DNA of 7,429 bases, taken from Myxococcales bacterium. GTDB lineage: Bacteria; Myxococcota; Bradymonadia; REDH01. The stretch covers positions 1 through 7,429 of the forward strand of contig JAGWVZ010000173.1 in NCBI GenBank assembly GCA_018970625.1, read 5' to 3'. Made by a program: the position numbers and the translations under genes. Below, piece by piece: positions 1 to 6,300 of the stretch; the stretch's first letter is position 1; each line of letters begins with the position of its first letter. The notes below the pieces were generated by a model. It had not been told where the DNA came from. It worked only from the letters and a program-made list of their open reading frames with translations, and searched no databases.

Positions 1-1437
1 GGTGGTCTTAAGCGACGGGTGTTGCTGGCGCGCGCGCTGGCGACAAAGCCGGACGTGCTGATTCTGGACGAGCCGACAAACCACCTGGACATCGACTCGA
101 TCGCCTGGATGGAAGAGTACTTGCTTCGATTCGAGGGCGCGCTGCTGTTTGTGACGCACGACCGCACTTTTGTGGATCGTCTGGCGACACGCATTGTAGA
201 GCTGGATCGCGGCAAAATGACCAGCTGGCCGGGAAGTTACACGAAGTATCTCGAGGGAAAAGAGAAGGCGCTGGCCGACGAAGAGAAAGCCAACGCGTTG
301 TTCGACAAACGTCTGGCGCAGGAGGAAGCCTGGATTCGGCAGGGCATTAAAGCGCGCCGAACCCGGAACGAGGGCCGGGTGCGCGCACTGGAGGCGATGC
401 GACGTGAGCGACGAGCACGTCGCGAGCGTCAGGGCGACGCGAAATTGCAGGCACAGGAAGGCGAGACCACTGGAAAGCTGGTGCTGGATGCGAAAAATGT
501 GAGTTTCTCGTGGGGTGAAAAGCCGATTCTGAAAGATTTTACGACCCGTGTTTTTCGCGGCGACAAAATCGGAATTATCGGGCCCAATGGCGCTGGAAAA
601 ACAACGTTACTCCGATTGCTGTTAGGCGAAATTCAGCCGCATTCAGGAACAATTCGGCAAGGGACAAACCTTCAGGTGGCTTATTTTGACCAGCTGCGGG
701 CGCAGATTGACGGCACGAAAACGGTGGCCGAAAATGTGCTTCCGAAGGGTGATTTTGTGACTGTCGGTGAAGGCAAAAGGCACATTATTGGGTATTTGCA
801 GGACTTTCTCTTTGAGCCGGAACGGGCTCGTACCCCCGCCTGGGTACTCAGTGGTGGGGAGCGCAATCGGCTGTTGCTGGCGCGCCTGTTTACCCAGCCG
901 GCCAACGTGCTGGTCATGGACGAACCGACCAACGATCTCGATATGGAGACGCTGGAGCTGGTGGAGTCGCTGGTCGTGGATTTTCCCGGTACGGTGATGG
1001 TGGTGAGCCACGACCGTGCATTTCTGGACGCCGTTTGCACCAGCACCATCGCGCTGGATTACGACGGGGTGTTTCGCGAGTATATTGGTGGTTATTCGGA
1101 CTGGGTGGCGCAGCGAATCCAGCCGCCACCGACTGGACGCGGCCCGCTGACCAGCTCGCAGGCCGTCGCCGTCGCCGGGTCGGGCGAGCCCGCGAAAGGC
1201 TCGGCTGTGGTCGCGACACCCGCGCGCAAGTTGTCGTGGAAAGAGAAGCAGGAGCTGGACGCCCTTCCCATGAAGATTGAAGCGCTCGAACAGGAGATCG
1301 CTCAGCTCACCGCACAGATGAGCGAGCCAGGATTCTATACGGGCAGCGCCTCGGTGATTTCGCGGGCGACCGAGCAGCTCGCGAAGGCTGAGAGCCAGCT
1401 TGAGCATGCGTACGAACGATGGGTGGCGTTATCCTAG
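1..1437 (+). CDS. uup: ABC-F family ATPase Uup (5' truncated by window edge)
   Basis: This is a soluble, cytoplasmic twin-ATPase protein without membrane segments. Uup in Escherichia coli is linked to ribosome function or assembly and to suppression of transposon precise excision, and its C-terminal domain binds DNA. The reading frame is open from base 1: the first codons (GGLKRRVLLARAL) are the end of the NBD1 signature motif, so the start and the first Walker A lie upstream. Visible parts in order: NBD1 Walker B LILDEPTNHLD (about 58-90), NBD1 H-loop THD (about 154-162), the ABC-F inter-domain linker with the Uup-typical EAWIRQGIKARRTRNEGRV block (about 325-380), NBD2 Walker A GPNGAGKTT (580-606), signature LSGGE (847-861), Walker B VLVMDEPTNDLD (907-942), H-loop SHD (1006-1014), a Pro/Ala/Gly-rich spacer, and a C-terminal coiled coil (about 1225-1430) ending in YERWVAL. 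The 478 visible residues against roughly 635 for E. coli Uup fit about 150-160 missing N-terminal residues. The coiled-coil C-terminus favours Uup over EttA, YbiT or YheS. All visible catalytic motifs are intact. Confidence 0.95.
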   Translation, partial: GGLKRRVLLARALATKPDVLILDEPTNHLDIDSIAWMEEYLLRFEGALLFVTHDRTFVDRLATRIVELDRGKMTSWPGSYTKYLEGKEKALADEEKANALFDKRLAQEEAWIRQGIKARRTRNEGRVRALEAMRRERRARRERQGDAKLQAQEGETTGKLVLDAKNVSFSWGEKPILKDFTTRVFRGDKIGIIGPNGAGKTTLLRLLLGEIQPHSGTIRQGTNLQVAYFDQLRAQIDGTKTVAENVLPKGDFVTVGEGKRHIIGYLQDFLFEPERARTPAWVLSGGERNRLLLARLFTQPANVLVMDEPTNDLDMETLELVESLVVDFPGTVMVVSHDRAFLDAVCTSTIALDYDGVFREYIGGYSDWVAQRIQPPPTGRGPLTSSQAVAVAGSGEPAKGSAVVATPARKLSWKEKQELDALPMKIEALEQEIAQLTAQMSEPGFYTGSASVISRATEQLAKAESQLEHAYERWVALS

Positions 1438-2967
1438 CCCTGACGGCGAAGAGCTGTCGTCGGGCGGCCGGCGAGAGAGCTCGGGCAACGCAGGTTCGGG
1501 GGCGGCCAGCGAATCCGGGTCGTGGTCTGCGGAACGCGGGTTTGCCAGCGGTATCTCGAGTTGTTGTAAGGGTCCGGTGTCGTGCATGTGGCGTCGTAGC
1601 TCGAGTAGCTGGTCGCGCTCCTCGCGGGCGGTCACGTCGTGTAATACGACACGCACCTGTTCGAGCTGCCCGGCAACGCGGCGCGGAGTGAGCCGAGCCT
1701 GAAACGTGCGCACGTACTCGTCCTGGTCGAGGGCTCGCAGTCTGGTCTGCGCCTGTGGTTTGCCCGCGACGATCTCTCTCAGGGCGCGATCAAAGACGGG
1801 GCGATCTTCCTCGACGAGTCGCTCACGCAGCTCTGTCTGGTCGGGCAGCGTCGCACGGTCGCTGCCAAGCAGCTGCAGACCTGCCGGGTTTGCGTACTCC
1901 ACGTGCGAGTTCAGACGAATCAGAAAGACGAGATCGCCGATGTGGTCCAGCAGGTCGCGAAACCGCTCTTCCATGGCCATCGACTCCTCATGGACACGCT
2001 GATGAGAGGCCATGAGGGCTCCAAGCGCCAGAAATGACAGCGACATGGTGCAGGCGTAGAGCTGTAGCTCGACGGCGTCGGATTGCACGGCCTCGGGCAC
2101 AACGCCGGCCAGAATATGTACGCGCGTTACGCTCACCAGAATCGCAACAGACACGCTGATCGCAGCACCCGTGGAGCCAAAACGCATCGACGCCCAGAGC
2201 AGCGCAGGGAAGGGAAGAAAATCGAGCGGTCGCTGCGCGTTGTGCAGCGAGACCCACGAGGCTAGCGCGACCAGAACAAGCACCACGCCGGCCTCAAGCT
2301 GAACCCGCGGCGTCAGTTTCTTCCATCGGTGCAGCGGACGATTGGTCAGGGCAGCGAGCAGCGGCACCACCAGTAGCACGCCAATCAGGCACGATGTCCA
2401 CCACAGCACCCATGCCGTCATCCAGTCGTGTGCCCCCAACAGATAAACCGCTGCTGTAGCGCCCCAGACGGCGCTGTGCAGCATGGCGACGGTCGAGGCG
2501 ACCACCGCCAGCCGCAAGACGTTGCCCAGCGAGTCAAAGTTCACCGTGTGCATGCCCAGTCGCAGCATCAGGTGCGACGCAATCCACGCTTCGGTCGTGT
2601 TGATGAGCCAGAACGCCAGCGAAGTGGAGAGCGCCTGCCCGTGCAGCGCGATATCGGAGACCAGGTTGCCCGCGCCAGCGCCCAGCATGACCCAGCGCCA
2701 CCCGCGGCGCGGAACCAGCAGGAACGCGCTCAGATAAACGCCGCTCGGCGGCCATACGGTCGCAAATTCACCCCGAAACGACAGCAGGTGCCCGACTTCT
2801 GCTGCCAGCACGTACACGGCTGCAAACACCAGCGTGAATAACCACGGATGCTCATCGGTGAGCCACGCAACTCGGTTCGCAGGGGCAAAGAGCGTCGGGT
2901 GAGCAGGGTTTACCACGGTACGAGTCAGCCGCATCGTCGGTGGTACAGGCCTGGCTTGAGTCGGCAT
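1429..2967 (-). CDS. MASE1-PAS integral membrane sensor without recognisable output domain
   Basis: This 512-residue protein is probably an inner-membrane signal receptor. Residues about 33-325 form a MASE1-like sensor of roughly eight hydrophobic segments. They carry the family-typical FATVWPPSGVYLSAFLL stretch (about 68-84), a following GNLVSD (100-105) and a late MRFGSTGAA (261-269). Residues about 333-450 form a cytoplasmic PAS domain, from EERFRDLLDHIGDLVFLI through EYANPAGLQLLG to VVLHDVTAREERDQ. MASE1 normally precedes histidine kinase, GGDEF/EAL or SpoIIE-type output domains. Here only about 60 hydrophilic, Pro/Asp/Ser-rich residues follow, with no kinase ATP-binding boxes, GGDEF or DNA-binding motif. 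The ligand is unknown. The start at 2967 is the first ATG after an in-frame stop at 2974-2976, but neither it nor the ATG at 2934 has a good Shine-Dalgarno sequence, so the start is uncertain by 11 residues. The TAA stop overlaps the end of uup, transcribed convergently. A possible sigma-54 promoter lies just upstream. Confidence 0.88.
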   Translation of the reverse strand: MPTQARPVPPTMRLTRTVVNPAHPTLFAPANRVAWLTDEHPWLFTLVFAAVYVLAAEVGHLLSFRGEFATVWPPSGVYLSAFLLVPRRGWRWVMLGAGAGNLVSDIALHGQALSTSLAFWLINTTEAWIASHLMLRLGMHTVNFDSLGNVLRLAVVASTVAMLHSAVWGATAAVYLLGAHDWMTAWVLWWTSCLIGVLLVVPLLAALTNRPLHRWKKLTPRVQLEAGVVLVLVALASWVSLHNAQRPLDFLPFPALLWASMRFGSTGAAISVSVAILVSVTRVHILAGVVPEAVQSDAVELQLYACTMSLSFLALGALMASHQRVHEESMAMEERFRDLLDHIGDLVFLIRLNSHVEYANPAGLQLLGSDRATLPDQTELRERLVEEDRPVFDRALREIVAGKPQAQTRLRALDQDEYVRTFQARLTPRRVAGQLEQVRVVLHDVTAREERDQLLELRRHMHDTGPLQQLEIPLANPRSADHDPDSLAAPEPALPELSRRPPDDSSSPSGLG

Positions 2968-3002
2968 GGGGTATCATCAGGGGTACGTGCGGCCGTTACG
3001 TT

Positions 3003-3018
3003 TGCAACCCGGGTGCTA
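3003..3018 (-). promoter_or_regulatory. Putative sigma-54 (-24/-12) promoter for the MASE1-PAS gene
   Basis: Read on the minus strand this is TAGCAC, five bases, then TTGCA, which matches the sigma-54 pattern TGGCAC-N5-TTGCA at the exact spacing. The one mismatch in the core is the first G of the normally conserved GG pair (A here). Transcription would begin near 2992, giving a leader of about 25 nt before the ATG at 2967, which is a sensible geometry. Sigma-54 promoters need an enhancer-binding activator, and such activators are abundant in Myxococcota. No activator site was identified. The altered GG dinucleotide could abolish activity, so this remains tentative. Confidence 0.3.
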
Positions 3019-3196
3019 CGCGACGGAAACCAGCAGACAGGGGGCCGCAGATGCAACCCCTGAGCTCTGAATCCGTGCAAACACCATGCCGGGAACGTGT
3101 AGGCGAAAGCCTCGATCGTGGCCAGCGTCGAAGGCGATCTCCTAACGACATTCATTAGTGAGACAAGTCATTCGAGGATGCGAATCGCGCCCGCCC

Positions 3197-3220
3197 GCAC
3201 CTGCGTCTGCCGCAGGCTGC
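3197..3220. other. Imperfect hairpin in the intergenic region
   Basis: The arms GCA-CCTGCG and CGCAGG-c-TGC pair as nine base pairs with one bulged base around a five-base loop. It is enclosed by a longer-range 8-bp inverted repeat, CGAATCGC at 3181-3188 and GCGATTCG at 3248-3255, so the two could stack as one branched structure. No T-tract follows on either strand, so it is not a canonical intrinsic terminator. It could be part of a structured 3' untranslated region or chance pairing in GC-rich DNA. Confidence 0.4.
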
Positions 3221-3259
3221 ACGGGTCGTAACGCTCGTTCCACCGTGGCGATTCGTGCC

Positions 3260-3277
3260 GCCAGAGTCCACTCTGGC
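3260..3277 (-). terminator. Perfect 7-bp hairpin downstream of the repeat-protein gene; possible terminator without T-tract
   Basis: GCCAGAG and CTCTGGC form a perfect seven-base-pair stem with a four-base loop. The nearer edge is about 59 bases beyond the stop codon of the repeat-protein gene on the minus strand. A compact GC-rich stem at this place could end or protect the transcript. However, the bases that follow on the minus strand (GGCACGAATC) contain no run of T, so intrinsic termination is doubtful. Confidence 0.3.
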
Positions 3278-3320
3278 CACCAGCCGGGTGAGGCGACGTC
3301 CCCGCGTGATGTGGACAGGC

Positions 3321-3349
3321 TCTGCCGAAGCGAGGTTACTCTCGGCAGA
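3321..3349 (-). other. Stem-loop with the repeat-gene stop codon in its loop
   Basis: On the minus strand TCTGCCGA pairs perfectly with TCGGCAGA, followed inwards by GAG/CTC across a three-base bulge. The apical loop is TAAC, whose first three bases are the stop codon (3338-3336) of the surface-protein gene. The 5' arm therefore also encodes the last residues (VCRE). There is no T-tract downstream. Its placement suggests a role at the mRNA 3' end or in termination, but no function can be read from the sequence alone. Confidence 0.5.
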
Positions 3350-6300
3350 CTCGACGTCGTCGATGCACGAGCAACATGGCCGCGAGCATGAGGCCCAGCG
3401 TCACCGGCGTGGCGCGAGACGTGGCGGTCGCGCTGCAGCCACCGCCCGAGCTGTTGCCCGAACCCGAGCCTGAGGGGTCGGAGCCGGCGCCGCTGTCCGA
3501 TGAACCATCGACCGTGACATCGCTGCCCGCGTCGGTCCCGGCGTCGGGAGTCACGTCGGCGCTTGTGGTGTCACCTGCGTCGGTGCCCGCATCGGTGCCG
3601 GAATCCGGGCCTGCGTCGTTTCCTGCGTCGAGGCCGGTATCACCGCCGCCCTGCACAAGTGCGACCGAGAAGACGGTGGTGGGGGCATCGGAGGGCAGCG
3701 TGCCCACGTTGCCCGCCACCGCGAGGTCGTCGGCGACGATGTAGTAGGAGAGCAGCTCGCCGGTGACGTCGCTGGCCGGAATGATGGCTACCCAGGTATC
3801 GTCGGATTCGTTCGCGGCGGTCACGCTGACGGCGTCGGCCACGCTGCCCGAGGTGTAGTAGATGGTGACGCTGTTGACCCCCGAAGCGTCGGTTACCAGG
3901 ACTTCGATGGTCGCGTCGGTATTTGCGACCAGCTCGTTGGCGGGCACGTGCGTGATGGTGGGCGGGGTGGTGTCGATCTGCTCGATCGGCAGCACGCTGA
4001 ACGAGAAGCTCTCGGCCGGGGCTGTGAGCGGCTCGAGCGCCACGTTGCCTGCGGAGTCCTCGGCCAGCACATAATAGAACACGGTGCCTTCGGTCACGAC
4101 GGTGGCGTCGATGACTGCCGAGTAGGTGTCGCCTTCGAGTGGCTCCATGTCGACGATGGACCAGTCGGCATCGGCTTCGGCCCGCGCGTACAGGATGACG
4201 CTGACAATGTCGCTGGCGTCGGTGACGTCGGCCGCGACGACGACGCCGGTGTCTGCCGGCTGTGGCGAGGTGACCTCGGTGACCACGATCACCGGTGCGT
4301 CGGTATCTGCTGCAACGAAGGTCTCCACCGTATAGACCGTGGTGGGCGCGCTGGCCGGGGCGGTGGCCGTGTTCGCGGCGGCCGAGGCGTCCACGGCGCT
4401 GACCCAGTACTCAATACCGGCCTCGTCCACGAGACTACCGGGAATGGTCGCGGCGAACGAATCGCCACCGGCAGGGGTCATGGCCAGCTGCGCAAAGGTG
4501 GTGGTGCCTGTCTGGCGCCAGTGCAGGGTGACCGATGCCACGCCGCTGGGGTCTGTGACGGTCGCGGTGAAGGGCAGGTCGACGCCGACGGCGACCGGTT
4601 CGGTGTAGCGCGTGACCGCGACGGTTGGGCCGGCGGTGTCGGGTGTTGTGACGTCCACGGCGTACACAACTGCAGGCGCCGACGCGGGCAGCGTGGCCCT
4701 GTTGGCGGCCGGTGCGTTGTCGGTGGCTGTCAGATAGTACTCGATGCCGGGCGACACGATGTTGCGCGCGGGGATGGTGGCACGCCAGGTGGGTCCGACG
4801 AGCGTCATGGGAGCCGAGATCCAGTCGGCGTCGCCGACCACGCGGTAGCTGAGGGTGACGTCGCGGATGCCCGAGGTGTCGGTTGCGCTGGCCTCGATGA
4901 CCTGCGACACACCAGCCGCGAGCGGACCCGGGACGGGGGTGTGCGTGAGGGTTGGCGGTGTCAGGTCGGCGGCCGTGACAGCGGTTGTCACGGTGTACAG
5001 CGACGCGGGTGCGCCAGCGGGCAACAGGGCGAGATTCGAGGGGGCCGCGGTGTCGGTGGCTTCGAGGTAGTACTCAAAGCCGGGTGCTAAGACCGCTGCA
5101 CCCGGGATGGTGCCGGTGTATCGGCCCGCACCTGCATTGGCGAGGTCGAGCGAGGTGAACGGGGTGCTACCCACGGTGCGGTAGCGAACGCGGACCGTCG
5201 AGACGCCGGTTGCGTCGGTGACGTTGGCTTCGATGGCGATGGACAGCCCGGGCGAGCGGTCACCGGCGAGTGGCGTGTGCGTAATGGTGGGTCCGGTGGT
5301 GTCGGGCACGGTCACCGTTCGCTGACGCGTCGAGGTGGGCGCATCGGCGGGGTCAGTGGATGCGTTGCCGAGCGTATCGACGGCGCGAATGTAGTAGGTG
5401 AACTCGGGCGCGGCGACGGGTCCGATGCTGGCGGTCCACGTGCCGCCGACGTTGGTCATGGCGACGGTGGTGAAGGCGCCAGCGCTGCCGGTGCGCCAGT
5501 AGACTTCGGCCGATGCGACTCCGGTAGAATCGGTGAGCGTGGCGGCGAGGTTCACGCTGGTGCCCGCGAGAATGGGCAGGGCAGGGGGCGTGTGGGCGAT
5601 GCCGGGACCGGCGGTGTCGCCGACGGTGACCGTAAAGCGAGCGACGAGTGTGGGCGCTGCGGCTGGCACGCTGGCGGCGTTGGCCGAGGCCGAGCCGTCG
5701 ACGGCACGCACGTAGTACTCCACCGCCGGGGTGCTCACAGCGCTTCCCGGAATGGTGGCCGTGTAAGCGGAGCCTGCCGCGGCGGTCATGGGGACCGTTG
5801 TAAAGGTGGTGGTACCCTGCAGCCTGTAAAACAGTGTCGCGCTGGCGATACCACTGTCATCGGTGATGGTGGCGTTGACCGTTACGGCGGTCCCGGCGGC
5901 CTGACCGTTCGGCACTGCGGTGAGGTTGATGCTGGGGGCTGTGACGTCGGGCGCGGGCTCGACGGTGATCGTCTGCGTGGCCGAGGTGGCGATGTTGCCT
6001 TCCGTATCGGTAGCCTGCGCATAGACCTGCAGGGTGCCGGTGACGACTGCCAAGGCGGGAATCGTGGCGGTGTAGGGCCCGGTTCCGGCTGTGGCGAGGA
6101 CGTTGTAGCTGCCGATGCCGTTCGAGCGGTAGTAGATGGTCACGTTCGACACGCCGCTGGCGTCGGTCGCGCGTGCGGTCACGGGTATGGCCACACCCGC
6201 CTGCGTGGGCGAGGCGAGTGCGTCAACCGAGAGCGTCGGCGGGGTGACGTCGGGGTAGTTCACCGTCACCACCTGCGGGCCCAGAATGCCCGCAGCCGGG

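Larger units (their letters stand above)
2968..3335. other. Intergenic region without a convincing gene; inverted repeats and putative promoter
   Basis: These 368 bp separate the end of the repeat-protein gene from the start of the MASE1-PAS gene, both on the minus strand. Short open frames exist on both strands, but none has a Shine-Dalgarno sequence, a recognisable product or consistent coding character. The half next to the repeat gene (about 3180-3335) holds several inverted repeats. The half next to the sensor gene holds a sigma-54-like element (3003-3018) and an 8-bp direct repeat TGCAACCC at 3003-3010 and 3052-3059. No tRNA or known riboswitch was recognised. It probably combines the 3' untranslated region of one gene with the promoter region of the next. 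Confidence 0.6.

Noticed and set aside
643..1407. Minus-strand open frame of 254 codons opposite uup
   Set aside because: It is fully antisense to conserved ABC-F motifs, with His/Arg/Gln-rich low-plausibility sequence and no domain.
2428..2841. Plus-strand open frame of 137 codons opposite the MASE1 region
   Set aside because: It is antisense to the well-supported membrane domain. Its Arg/Gln/Pro-rich product looks like a frame shadow.
2925..3155. Minus-strand small open frame of 76 codons between the two minus-strand genes
   Set aside because: It has no Shine-Dalgarno sequence before its ATG, overlaps the start of the MASE1-PAS gene out of frame, and shows no recognisable motif.
3260..3277. 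Canonical Rho-independent terminator
   Set aside because: The stem is good, but no T-run follows on either strand, so it is kept only as a low-confidence terminator-like hairpin.
3158..3391. Plus-strand small open frame of 77 codons across the intergenic region
   Set aside because: It starts at GTG with no clear ribosome binding site, runs into the antisense end of the repeat gene, and has shadow-like composition.
3948..5090. Long plus-strand open frame (380 codons) opposite the repeat gene
   Set aside because: Its Gly/Arg/Asp/Val-rich translation is the shadow of the highly biased repeat gene on the other strand, with no domain and no credible start. The minus-strand frame shows clear homologous repeats.
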